Assembly (NCBI RefSeq): GCF_000002995.4
Contig: NW_025062478.1
Coordinates: 9,497,001-9,561,000 of the forward strand
Direction: 5' to 3'
Origin: Brugia malayi
Lineage: Eukaryota > Nematoda > Chromadorea > Rhabditida > Onchocercidae
Length of the DNA stretch: 64,000 bases
Shown: positions 1 through 11,860 of the stretch, piece by piece
How the letters are laid out: each line of letters begins with the position of its first letter
Numbering within the stretch: position 1 is the stretch's first letter
Notes under the pieces: model-generated
Database searches by the model: none
Seen by the model: only the letters and a program-made list of their open reading frames with translations
Told to the model about the DNA's origin: nothing
Position numbers and translations under genes: made by a program

Positions 1-469
1 TAGTCACTCGCTGATATAAGTTTTACGCTCTGTTGTAAACCGCATAATCAAACAACATTATGAAATGATATGATTAAGAAGATTCTTTTCTTTCCCAAAA
101 ATTGATTTTCATTTTATTTATGCAACAATCGAGGGAGGAATACATATCAGCAATTTTATTTCATTAGTAATTAAGCAATAGCGATATTTATTTGCAAATT
201 CTTCGTGCATAGCATGCAAGGTTATTTGCAAATGAAATCAGTGGTTGAAGTTAATGCTGAAAAATACATTGCAGGGATAACGAAAAGAAAGTGATACTAG
301 TATGCATATAAGATCAAAGAACAAACAATAATTTATCAATAAAAAGTAGGAAGTAATCAACAATAACAGAATTAGCAGAGTGCATTTCCTCCGTTTAAAG
401 TGCTCAAGCTTAAATGATTCTTCATATGCAATTTCAATCTGCATTAAGCCTGAAAATCTTTACTGCTTA

Positions 470-1584
470 TCATACAGTGATAAGTCTATTATTCATTTGA
501 TGAGTTACCATGTGACTTTGCAAGGTGCATTTCTGTGTGTAACTTTTTCCGCATATCGAACAACTGTACGGCTTCTCACCGGTATGAATCATCACATGTT
601 TTTTCATATCCCCGAACTGAGTGAAATTTCTCTTGCATACTGGACAACTATACGGCTTTTCACAAGTATGAGTCTTCTTATGCCTTTTCATATTACAGAG
701 ATCACCGAAATTCTTTTTGCATATGGAACAACTGTACGGCTTCTCACCGGTATGAACCACCATATGTGCTTTCATACTGCTGGACTGAGTGAAATTCCTT
801 TTGCATATCGAACAACTGTACGGCTTCTCACCGGTATGAACCACCATATGTGCTTTCATACTGCTGGACTGAATAAAATTCTTTTTGCATATCGAACAAC
901 TGTATGGCTTCTCACCGGTATGAACCACCATATGTGCTTTCATACTGCTGGACTTAATAAAATTCTTTTTGCATATCGAACAACTGTACGGCTTTTCACC
1001 AGTATGAATCATCATATGTTTTTTCATACTGTCAAACCGAGTGAAATTCTTTTTGCATATCGAACAACTGTACGGCTTTTCACCAGTATGAGTCGTCATA
1101 TGCCTTTTCATATTACAGAGATCACCGAAATTCTTTTTGCATACTGGACAACTATACGGCTTTTCACCGGTATGAGTCATCACATGTTTTTTCATATGTG
1201 TTATTTCCTTTTGACATATATCACAACGCCGTTTCTTTCCTGTGCTTTCTTTTTCTGGTTCAATTACTTCCATCAGTTTTTCGATTGGAACAAGTCGTCG
1301 CGGTTTAATTCGTTCATCACTCACTCTTTTCACTGATAAGCCTTGCGATTTATTTCCTTCCTCTTTCACTTTTGATATTGATAAATCCAACGGTTCTGTT
1401 TGTTCCGTTTGCGCTACCTTAAATGATATGAAATTATCAATGAAAAATCACTGTGAAAAATTTAAATGCCGATGGTATTGTGGTGTTATGTTGCTTTTTT
1501 TTTTTTTTTAACTTTATGTGGACTTACTGGGTTTCGAATATTGCTCAATTGGAAGACAAAGAAGAATAAATAGATGAAATGCAT
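470..1584 (-). CDS. C2H2 zinc-finger protein, copy 1 (two exons, possible signal peptide)
   Basis: Exon 2 is 470-1417 and exon 1 is proposed at 1528-1584, giving about 334 residues. The second exon has no usable upstream ATG: the frame runs back to a TGA with only a TTG at the apparent start. A GTAAGT donor at 1527-1522 and a TTTAAG acceptor before 1417 join it in phase to a 19-codon exon, MHFIYLFFFVFQLSNIRNP. That peptide is strongly hydrophobic and looks like a secretion signal. The body has a basic linker of about 70 residues, one short finger (CxxC with 9 rather than 12 residues before the first His), then eight canonical TGEKPY-linked fingers. One linker reads TCEKP instead of TGEKP. The TxEKP linkers and repeated helices suggest nucleic-acid binding. 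Zinc-finger identity is certain; the first exon is inference. Confidence 0.85.
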
Positions 1585-2229
1585 GTCAATGAGAATAATT
1601 TGTTGCCAATTCTAAAAAACATTCAAATTTATTGACGGTTGCTTCTAAAGAATAATATCGCTGCTATTTGACAAATGCGCAAAGGAGATATTTCTTCAAG
1701 TAAATGCTTATACTAAATATATTAGTTTATTTACAAATTTATCATCTAATCCCAAAATCCCTGTCATAACTCAAAAGTTTGAAAAGAGGTAATCTTCTGT
1801 CGTCTTCTGTCGAAATGAATGAAATAAAACTACTGAATGAAAATTGTAGGAGAGTGTGACAGAGGCCAACCGATCAATTCTGTTAGATATTGTTCGATAA
1901 TCGCATGTATAAGTTCTCATTCAGATGGGAGTGGCAAACTACGTGTATTAATAACTTACGTCCACGTAAAATAAGTATAGCAATAATAATAGAATATATA
2001 ATAATGTATAATAAAATGATAATAGCAGTCATTGTTTAATCTTTATATTGAATCATTTCTTTTCAGTTTCTGTATTTTATTGTTATAAATAATTTATGCA
2101 AAGCAGTTGTGACATTTTTTGTAATTTTATTTCATTTCGCTTCAATTTTCCACATTTTCAAATTTTTGGGAATATTAGCAAGAATGGAAAATTACATCGC
2201 TGCATCTTTTATAATTGATAATGTTAAAT

Positions 2230-2366
2230 TTATAAATGCTAAATGATTTCAACAGATCTTTCCAATCTTTTTCTTGCACACATTCTAACATATTTAACAT
2301 ACGTCCTTTGTTTCCTTTAACTGAAGGCATATCATATGGACATATGATATTACAAAATGGTTGAGA
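2230..2366 (-). pseudogene. Exon-like fragment of an unidentified gene
   Basis: A strong acceptor (TGTATTCACAG) precedes an open frame beginning LSQPFCNIICPYDMP and continuing through a CVQEKDWKDLLKSF stretch. Composition is protein-like, unlike the surrounding AT-rich sequence. From about 2254 downward the DNA merges into the repeat unit shared with copies 2 and 3 (GTTGAAA…CATTTAGCATTTATAAAT). The exon therefore appears truncated at the duplication boundary. A decayed match (GGACGTATATTAAAAATG on the minus strand) lies near 9300-9330 in unit 3. I do not recognise the family. Confidence 0.45.
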
Positions 2367-3357
2367 TAACTGTGAATACAAATGACTAAAATGATTTGAT
2401 TGATTTGTTTTTTATCCTCAAATTCTAAAATAAATATCAGTAGTAATTTCCCAGATTTCCTTCAAAATCCAAAAGCTTTATTTATTCAAAACAAATCCTT
2501 TGCTCCACGAAACTAATCACTTTTGTTTCTTGTCGCTTTCTTTTGCGCTATCAATTTTCTGACATTAGTCAATTAATTTAATTAATTACAAGTAGGCGAT
2601 TAAACAGTATTGGTTAGACACAGTTGCATCACGCAAAAAAAAAAAAAAAAAAGAGTAAATAGATCTGGAATAAATAATGCAATAAAATTGAAAAGGTCAA
2701 ATATATATCACATGGCGATTCCTTAACAGGTGCAATGAGTGACATCGCAGCGACAAAAAAATAAAATTAATTCGGTTGGTAAAACTTTTGGGATATCTGT
2801 TAACATAAATGATCGAAGTGAGAATTATGGTTTTAAGAATATTTCAGTCAGTGCAAATAGTTTAAACAATTGTGATATTGTATGTACCTCTTCAAATCTC
2901 TTGCTGATTTTCATCTGTAATACTTTGTTGATTGCCGAATAAATATTTAGTCACTCTCTGATATATGTTTGACGCTCTGTCGTAGATCGCATAATTAAAC
3001 AAATTTATAAAATGATATGTTGTGATTAAGAAGATTCGTTCCCAAAAATTTATTTTCATTTCATTTATTCAATAGTCGAATTCAATAATCGGAGGAATAC
3101 ATATGAGCAATTCCATTTCATTACTAATGTAGTCATAGCGATACTATTATTCAAATTTTTCGTGCATAGCATGCAAATGAAACCATTAGATGAAGTTAAC
3201 ATTAAAAAACATATTTGCAAGAATAACAAAGAAGAAAAAGATATTAGTATGCATATAGGATCAAAGAACAAATAATAATTTGTCATAAAAAATTAGTAAA
3301 TATTCAACAATAACAGAATTAGCAGAGTGCATTTCATCCGTTTAAAGTGCTCAAGCT

Positions 3358-3416
3358 TTAATGATTCTTCATATGCAATTTCAATCTGCATTTAGCCTGA
3401 AAATCTTTACTGCTTA
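3358..3416 (-). pseudogene. Fossil C-terminal zinc finger after the copy 2 stop codon
   Basis: Directly downstream of the copy 2 stop the minus strand still encodes KDFQAKCRLKLHMKNH followed by TAA. This matches the functional-length C-terminal finger of copy 3. Copy 1 keeps the same relic at about 410-469 but with an extra TAA inside it. Copies 1 and 2 therefore lost this finger through an indel and early stop just before it, and copy 3 preserves the ancestral end. Confidence 0.75.
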
Positions 3417-4615
3417 TCATACAGTGATAAGTCTATTATTCATTTGATGAGTTACCATGTGAGTCTGCAAATGGTGTTTATGCATGAAACCTTTCCTGCA
3501 TATCGGACAACTATACGGTTTTTCACCAGTATGAATCATCATATGTGCTTTCATACTGCTGGACTGAGTGAAATTCTTTTTGCATATGGAACAACTGTAC
3601 GGCTTCTCACCAGTATGAACCACCATATGTGCTTTCATACTGCTGGACTGAGTGAAATTCTTTTTGCATATGGAACAACTGTACGGCTTCTCACCAGTAT
3701 GAACCACCATATGTGCTTTCATACTGCTGGACTGAGTGAAATTCTTTTTGCATATGGAACAACTGTACGACTTCTCACCAGTATGAACCACCATATGTGC
3801 TTTCATACTGCTGGACTGAGTGAAATTCTTTTTGCATATGGAACAACTGTACGGCTTTTCACCAGTATGAGTCGTCATATGCCTTTTCATATTACAGAGA
3901 TCACCGAAATTCTTTTTGCATATGGAACAACTGTACGGCTTCTCACCGGTATGAATCACCATATGTGCTTTCATACTGTCGGATCGACTGAAATTCTGTT
4001 TGCATATCGAACAACAGTAAGGCTTTTCACCGGTATGAATCACCATATGTGCTTTCATACTGTCGGACCGACTGAAATTCTTTTTGCATATCGAACAACT
4101 GTACAGCTTTTCACCAGTATGAGTCATCATATGTTTTTGATTATGCCCGAATTGAGTGAAATTTCTCTTGCATACTGGACAACTATACGGCTTTTCACCG
4201 GTATGAGTCATCACATGTTTTTTCATATGTGTTATTTCCTTTTGACATATATCACAACGCCGTTTCTTTCCTGTGCTTTCTTTTTCTGGTTCAATTACTT
4301 CCGTCAGTTTTTCGATTGGAACAAGTCGTCGCGGTTTAATTCGTTCATCACTCACTCTTTTCACTGATAAGCCTTGCGATTTATTTCCTTCCTCTTTCAC
4401 TTTTGATATTGATAAATCCAACGGTTCTGTTTGTTCCGTTTGCGCTACCTTAAATGATATGAAATTATCAATGAAAAATCACTGTGAAAAATTTAAATGC
4501 CGATGGTATTGTGGTGTTATGTTGCTTTTTTTTTTTTTTTAACTTTATGTGGACTTACTGGGTTTCGAATATTGCTCAATTGGAAGACAAAGAAGAATAA
4601 ATAGATGAAATGCAT
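3417..4615 (-). CDS. C2H2 zinc-finger protein, copy 2 (longest)
   Basis: The proposed exons are 4559-4615 and 3417-4448, with the same splice sites as copy 1, giving about 362 residues. There is one short N-terminal finger and nine canonical fingers. Four consecutive fingers have the same TQSSSMKAH recognition region and nearly identical DNA, so this array has grown by unequal exchange. One linker is TGEKSY. The N-terminal region matches copy 1 except for a Met/Thr difference (KLMEV versus KLTEV). That change removes the only ATG ahead of the fingers and strengthens the case for an upstream exon. The reading frame ends shortly after the last finger, but a further finger sequence survives downstream of the stop. 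Confidence 0.85.
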
Positions 4616-6406
4616 GTCAATGAGAATAATTTGTTGCCAATTCTAAAAAACATTCAAATTTATTGACGGTTGCTTCTAAAGAATAATATCGCTGCTATTT
4701 GACAAATGCGCAAAGGAGATATTTCTTCAAGTAAATGCTTATACTAAATATATTAGTTTATTTACAATTTTATCATCTAATTCCAAACTCAAAAGTTTGA
4801 AAAGAGGTAACGTCTTCTGTCGAAATGAATGAAACAGAACTTGCTGAATGAAAATTGTAGGAGAGTGTGACAGAGGCCAACCGATCAATTCTGTTAGATA
4901 TTCGATAATCGCATGTATATTCGATAATCGCATGTATAAGTTCTCATTCAGATGGGGGTGGCAAACTACGTGTATTGATAACTTACGTCTACGTATAATA
5001 ACGTATGTATAGCAATAATAATAGAATATATAATAATGTATAATAAAATGATAATAGCACTACTGCTTAATCCTTTATACTGAATCATTTCTTTTCAGCT
5101 TCTGTATTTTATTGTTATAAATAATTTATGCAAAGCAGTTGTGACACTTTTTGTAATTTTATTATATTTCGCTTCAATTTTTCCACATTTTCAAATTTTT
5201 GGGAATATTGGAAAGAATGGAAAATTACATTGCTGCATCTCTTATAATTGGTAATGTTGATTTATAAATGCTAAATGGTTTCAACTTTAAATTTGCTTTG
5301 TGTTGTGTGCAAATTAGGTTATTAAATTTTTTTTACGATTTTCATATTTAACACCATGTGATGTAGATAGCTGTTAAATGAATTCTTATTGATGATTTCC
5401 AATACTTTTAAACTTTTCAAATGCCAATTGCAATGAAAATATGAAGAAAAAAGGCGATGGTAATGATCCTATCATTTACTGACAGTAATCAGCAACGTTG
5501 CACAATGTGTGGTTGGTACAACTTAAGTGCTGAACTTGAAGGTATAAGTTCGCCATCTATGGGCTATGTAACAAATGGAGTTGCCTAATGGCTTCATACG
5601 ACAAGTTCGAACTGGAATTATCTGCAATTTCTCATTGTAGAATTTAAGAAGGACAGGTTTCAATTTGTTCTTATAAGCAAGGATGTGAGACCATCGTTAT
5701 TAATTGATCTTCACTGATTTTTTTTATTTATTTAGCAATAGCTACTTTTTTTTTCTTTTCTTGTTTCGTGATTGTTGAAGTAAAGCAAAAGATAAAAAAG
5801 TTCTTTTTACACAGTAAATAAGCCAAGTTGAACATATGTAAATGATGTCTAAATGATGTAACAAAGTGAGTGAGAAAAACAAAACTGACATAACAAGTAA
5901 ATGAATCAGTTGTTCTACTTTTCAAATATTTTTATCATTTAAAATATTTGTTAATATGAATATTAACAAATTTTTTTCCTTTGTATCTATGCCATTCTCA
6001 AAATTATAAATACAGTGGTAGCTGCTAATTAATCAAATAGAAAATTTGTTTTTTTTACTAAATTAACCATGCGATGGACAGAAATTTTCTCTTTCAACGA
6101 TTTCTCTCTTATAAATATTGTTTTCATTAAAAAAAAAAAAAAAAAAAATGATGTTAAAACTGATAAATGAGCAAAATTAGTATTAAATATTTTCCTTTCA
6201 TTTATGAATAATAAAAAAAAAAAAAAAAAAAACAGTTTCAGTCGTTTTTGTTTCCTTCTGTAATTATAAACTGCTATTATCTTACTGTCGAACGGAAGCT
6301 TCAAACACTATGATTTTAAAGCAATAATTCTAGCATTATCTTTTAGTGCTTTTTTTATTCCATCACCTGGATTTTTCGAATTACTCGAATACCGTTAGTA
6401 TCAGAC

Positions 6407-6441
<35 letters not shown>

Positions 6442-7321
6442 CAATGAAGTTAACAATAGTTAGCTATTAAAAATTCCTAAAATAATGATTAATAATTAAT
6501 CATTATGGTTACATGAAAGTTTCTCTCCGTTGCCTTCTTTCTTTTCCGCTATCAATTTTCTGAGATCTGCCAATATTTTAATTAATTACGAACTATTAAA
6601 CAAATTTGCTTCTCACAATTCCAGCATGTAAAAAAATAAATTATAGAAATTGGAAAAAATAAAGTGATTAAATTCAAAAGATTAAAACAAATCAAATATA
6701 CGGCACATTGTGATTTAATGACATCACACCGACAAAAAAAGTTAATAGGCTGATAAAACTTTGCCAAAAGTGTTGACATAATTCATCAAAGTGAAAGCTA
6801 ATGGTTCTAAAAATAATTCGATCAGCACGAATAATTAGACAGATATTGTATATGTTTTCTGAAAATTTCTTGTTGATTTTTAACTGTAATACTTTATTAA
6901 TAGCCGATTAAATATTTAGTCACTCGCTGATATAAGTTTGACGCTCTGTTGTAAACCGCATAACCAAACAACTTTATGAAATGATATGTTGTGTTTAAGA
7001 AGATTCTTTTCTTTCCCAAAAATTGATTTTCATTTTATTTATGCAATAATCGGGAGAGGAATACATATGAGCAATTCCATTTCATAAGTAATTTAAAAAT
7101 AGCGATATTTATTCGCAAGTTCTTCGTACACAGCATGCAAGATTACTTGTGTAGATTACTTGTTACTTGTAAAGAAAAACGCTGCAAGAACAAAAAACAG
7201 GGACGAAAAACGACATAAATGTGCATATAAGATCAAACAAAAGAAATAGCTAACAACAGAGAATGTAAATAATAAAATAGAAATAGCAGAGAGCATTTCT
7301 TTTGTTTAAAGTACGCGAAAT

Positions 7322-8244
7322 TTAATGATTCTTCATGTGCGATTTCAAGCCGGATTTAGCCTGAAAATCTTTACTGCATACAGTATAGTGGTAGACAGGT
7401 CTATTCATTTCATGAGTTGCCATGTGAGACTGCAAATGGTGTTTATGTATGAAACCTTTTCTGCATATCAAACAACTATACGGCTTTTCACCCGTATGAA
7501 TCATCATATGTGATTTCATACTGTCAGACCGAGTGAAATTCTTTTTGCATATCGAACAACTGTACGGCTTTTCACCAGCATGAATCGTCATATGTCTTTT
7601 CATATTACGGAGATCACCAAAATTCCTTTTGCATATCGAACAACAGTAAGGCTTTTCACCGGTATGAATCACCATATGTGCTTTCATACTGTTGGACCGA
7701 CTGAAATTCTTTTTGCATATCGAACAACTGTACAGCTTTTCACCAGTATGAGTCATCATATGTTTTTGATTATGCCCGAATTGAGTGAAATTTCTCTTGC
7801 ATACTGGACAACTATACGGCTTTTCACCGGTATGAGTCATCACATGTTTTTTCATATGTGTTATTTCCTTTTGACATATATCACAACGCCGTTTCTTTCC
7901 TGTGCTTTCTTTTTCTGGTTCAATTACTTCCGTCAGTTTTTCGATTGGAACAAGTCGTCGCGGTTTAATTCGTTCATCACTCACTCTTTTCACTGATAAG
8001 CCTTGCGATTTATTTCCTTCCTCTTTCACTTTTGATATTGATAAATCCAACGGTTCTGTTTGTTCCGTTTGCGCTACCTTAAATGATATGAAATTATCAA
8101 TGAAAAATCACTGTGAAAAATTTAAATGCCGATGGTATTGTGGTGTTATGTTGCTTTTTTTTTTTTTTTAACTTTATGTGGACTTACTGGGTTTCGAATA
8201 TTGCTCAATTGGAAGACAAAGAAGAATAAATAGATGAAATGCAT
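7322..8244 (-). CDS. C2H2 zinc-finger protein, copy 3 (shortest array, longest C-terminus)
   Basis: The proposed exons are 8188-8244 and 7322-8077, about 270 residues. It has one short finger, five canonical fingers and a degenerate C-terminal finger. In that last finger the first zinc cysteine is replaced (YTVC where CxxC is expected), while the second Cys and both His remain (DFQAKSGLKSHMKNH). One linker reads AGEKP. Relative to copy 2 it lacks the four TQSSS fingers, so finger number varies between copies by whole-finger gain or loss. The putative hydrophobic first exon and the intron are identical to the other two copies. Confidence 0.85.
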
Positions 8245-9330
8245 GTCAATGAGAATAATTTGTTGCCAATTCTAAAAAACATTCAAATTTATTGACGGTT
8301 GCTTCTAAAGAATAATATCGCTGCTATTTGACAAATGCGCAAAGGAGATATTTCTTCAAGTAAATGCTTATACTAAATATATTAGTTTATTTACAAATTT
8401 ATCATCTAATTCCAAACTCAAAAGTTTGAAAAGAGGTAACGTCTTCTGTCGAAATGAATGAAACAGAACTTGCTGAATGAAAATTGTAGGAGAGTGTGAC
8501 AGAGGCCAACCGATCAATTCTGTTAGATATTGTTCGATAATCGCATGTATAAGTTCTCATTCAGATGGGGGTGGCAAACTACGTGTATTGATAACTTACG
8601 TCTACGTATAATAACGTATGTATAGCAATAATAATAGAATATATAATAATGTATAATAAAATGATAATAGCACTACTGCTTAATCCTTTATACTGAATCA
8701 TTTCTTTTCAGCTTCTGTATTTTATTGTTATAAATAATTTATGCAAAGCAGTTGTGACACTTTTTGTAATTTTATTATATTTCGCTTCAATTTTTCCACA
8801 TTTTCAAATTTTTGGGAATATTGGAAAGAATGGAAAATTACATTGCTGCATCTCTTATAATTGGTAATGTTGATTTATAAATGCTAAATGGTTTCAACTT
8901 TAAATTTGCTTTGTGTTGTGTGCAAATTAGGTTATTAAATTTTTTTTACGATTTTCATATTTAACACCATGTGATGTAGATAGCTGTCAAATGAATTCTT
9001 ATTGATGATTTCCAATACTTTTAAACTTTTCAAATGCCAATTGCAATGAAAATATGAAGAAAAAAGGCGATGGTAATGATCCTATCATTTACTGACAGTA
9101 ATCAGCAACGTTGCACAATGTGTGGTTGGTATAACTTAAATGCTGAACGGAAAACCATCAGTTTGACATCTAATAGCTGTGTAACCGATAGGGTTGCCTA
9201 ATGGCTTCACACGGTATGCTTGGACTGGAATTATCTGCAATTCCAGACAGTTAAACTTAAGGACAGGCTTCAATTTTTTCCTAAAAGATGTGACAAGATG
9301 TAATTTATACATTTTTAATATACGTCCTTT

Positions 9331-10780
9331 TCGTTTTTTTTTTTTTTTTTTAATTGAAATTTAAATAAATTCAAATGACTTGCAAAATAGTGGAAGGAAG
9401 ATATTAACAGTTGTTTATAAGTCAGGATCATTTTGACAAATTCAAACCTTGATTTAACATTGTCCAAGTCGATTTATGTTAAATATAGGAATTCATCATC
9501 CAAATGAGCACATGGAAGGTAAAACAAATCACTTGCTGAACTGCGTATAAGAAAATGCTTTTAATGATTCATCTTTAATCCACTTTCTTATATTGAATAC
9601 CCGCATAATGCGGAATTCACTTTGCTTGTTTCTGAATTTGATTTTCAAATATATTTAATGGTAATCATTTTATTCACAATAATTTGCTACCTTACAGTCA
9701 ATTTCTTTATTTATTCGAATAATGAACTATTCGCTATCAATGATTGAATAAGTTAATAACTAAAAATGATATATAATGCAATCAACTGAAATCCACCTGA
9801 AGTATTTTTGACCAATTATACCAAATTGCCACAGTCAATGAATAGACGATTTAGCAAACTTTTTAAAAATGAATAATTCATCTATCATTTAATGCCTAAT
9901 GAGCAAACATTTAAGATACTAAAAATCTATTCCAAAAAAACAAAAAGACGATGAAAAAGTTTATGAACTTCTGATTTCAGGATAGACAAATTGAAGATGT
10001 AAAGGAAAAATTTATCCAAATGAGAAAGGCTTGTCAAACAAGGGTAAAAAAAATTGAAATAACCTTCGAGCATATTCCAAATCATATCCAACCGATTCAT
10101 GAAGTGCAGACATCTACATTTTTTTTTATTTTTATTAATTTCTTAAGAATTATCCAATTTAATCTGATAAAAAAACAAAGTAAAGAGATTTATTTGGACA
10201 GCAAAATGTTCATCTTTAATAAAGAATACGACTGGATAACTCAGTAGCGCTACATTTCTTAGTAACAAATAAATTCAATTTGATTACTGATTTCAACTGT
10301 TATTTGTTATTAAAAAGTGTTCTCATCTCAAACCTTATTTTAAATTCTTTTTTTTAGAAAAATCTTCCATTCTCGTATTTACATAACATCTTACATTTCA
10401 CTTCCTTCTTTTACGTTAATCTGAACTCAAATAATCAGGAACCTAGAAATAGAAATATCCGAGAAGCTATTGCTTGCTCTAACGGATGACAGGACTATGC
10501 TTCAACTAGAAATAAATTGCAAAATGAAATTGGTTAATTTTGATCAATTTTTCAGTTCCAATTTTTTGCATATTTTCAATATTGAATGCCATGAGTAAAG
10601 AAAACAAAGAATAGTAACTTCAAAATTTTCGTTGATTTAATCCATAAAATTGTTAATTTGAGTATAAAAATTTCCAAAATATATTTCATATACTTTCTCT
10701 GAAAAAAAGCTTCGTTTTAATACTGAAATTAAGGATTGCAGTGAAGCGAATTGTATCTTTATAATTTTGATGCTTTTTAG
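9331..10780. other. AT-rich intergenic stretch, no supported gene
   Basis: Apart from the end of the zinc-finger unit and homopolymer runs I see nothing I can name. A 75-residue plus-strand frame at 10020-10247 starts with a basic stretch (MRKACQTRVKKIEITF) and ends in low-complexity residues. It could be an upstream part of the decayed retroelement, but no motif supports this. Confidence 0.5.
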
Positions 10781-10781
10781 A

Positions 10782-11860
10782 ACAGTTGCCAGCAATGCCA
10801 AATCTACCGGAAACCAGAATAAAACCTTCGAACAAGTTGGTTTAGATTACTTGAGTCCTCTTCTAATTAAATCTAGTTAAAAGATGGTCGCTCTTTTTAC
10901 ATGTTTTATTACCAGAGCAGTACATCTTGAAACGACAGAAAACTTATCCGCCGAAAATTTTTTGCATATTTTTCGAAAATTAATTGCTTAACGAAACTAG
11001 TCCTAAGCGATAACGCCATCATTTCCAACTTTTATTCAAGATTATTATGAAAAAAAAAAAAAACGCTTATTTTTTGGCAGCAAAGGGCATGATATGGAAG
11101 AAAATAGAAAGAAAACTTTTAAAAGAAAGAGAATTGATAACGCTAATAGCAAAGATAAGGAATGCTTAATATCCGAGCATTAACTTACATAGGCTTTGAT
11201 GAATAGAGTCATAGGCTCAATCGATTTCATTTCACCTATTGCTTCATTAATATATATTATAATCCTGGCTACGGAACATAATTCCTTACCGGAAATTAAT
11301 TCAATTCTGAACAAGTTTTGGAAAAGTAATCTACTCCTATGCTACATTTGGGTATGCGCTAAGAGAATATAAATAGTCTCATTGCATACCGCCGCTGGGC
11401 CACTGACGCATTAGTGCTTTACGTAACTTCGGTAGTCCTATGCTAACCAATTATGATATTATTAATCAAGAGAATATGCTTCTTATACATTAAGGATTAA
11501 GGACAAACTAGTCAAATAGTGGACCAGTACTCTTATCACATTAGAGTTTTTTTGGAATTTGTGAAAAGAATACCTTACATATCTTAGAGAAGAACATAGA
11601 CAAAAAGAACTAATCTCTCGTAGATTGGTAAAAAAAAATCTCGTAAAAAAAAAAAAAAAAAAAAAAAGGAATTTCACGTGAAAATGAAATAGTTTTATTA
11701 AATGAACCCTCGTCGTATGTGTAAATTAGCAAAGATAGTAAAAATTAACCGAGAATAGGATAGAAGAATAAAAAGTGCAGCAATACAAATACTTAATGGA
11801 AAACAGTTTGATCGGTCAATAACTATGCTTTGTCCTATGGAAATAGATGGTTCCGAGAAC
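10782..11860 (+). mobile_element. Decayed BEL/Pao-type LTR retrotransposon, integrase region of pol
   Basis: Read across several frames, the plus strand shows the order typical of Pao/BEL integrases. First comes LPETRIKP, then FEQVGLDYLSPL (first catalytic Asp region) and MVALFTCFITRAVHLET. Next are TENLSAENFLHIFRK and LVLSDNA (second Asp region), and further on a MWKLAKIV-like C-terminal block around 11700-11850 (CKLAKIVKINRE, ILNGKQFDRSI). Frameshifts and stops are frequent (stops after VGLDY…KSS, after FRKLIA and around 11160-11240), so it cannot encode an active enzyme. No LTRs, gag or reverse transcriptase were recognised. It is an old fragment. Confidence 0.8.

Larger units (their letters stand above)
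1..9290. repeat. Tandem triplication of a 3-4 kb unit carrying zinc-finger genes
   Basis: A recognisable anchor (TAGTCACTC followed by TGATATA and an ACGCTCTGT block) occurs at 1, 2948 and 6917, just downstream of each minus-strand zinc-finger gene. The gene 5' ends are 3031 and 3629 bases apart. The sequence upstream of the genes is also shared: about 1500-2240, 4540-5540 and 8170-9160. Copies 2 and 3 match almost base for base over roughly 1 kb there, while copy 1 differs by several small indels. The order of events therefore looks like an older duplication giving copy 1 and the ancestor of 2/3, then a recent one. Copy 2 alone carries a 19-base tandem duplication near 4901-4938. The first unit is cut by the window start. 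Confidence 0.9.

Noticed and set aside
380..1336. Long plus-strand frames opposite the zinc-finger arrays (also 3444-4367, 7580-7996)
   Set aside because: They are antisense shadows kept open by the finger repeat (repeated FAYRTTVRLFT strings), with no independent gene signals.
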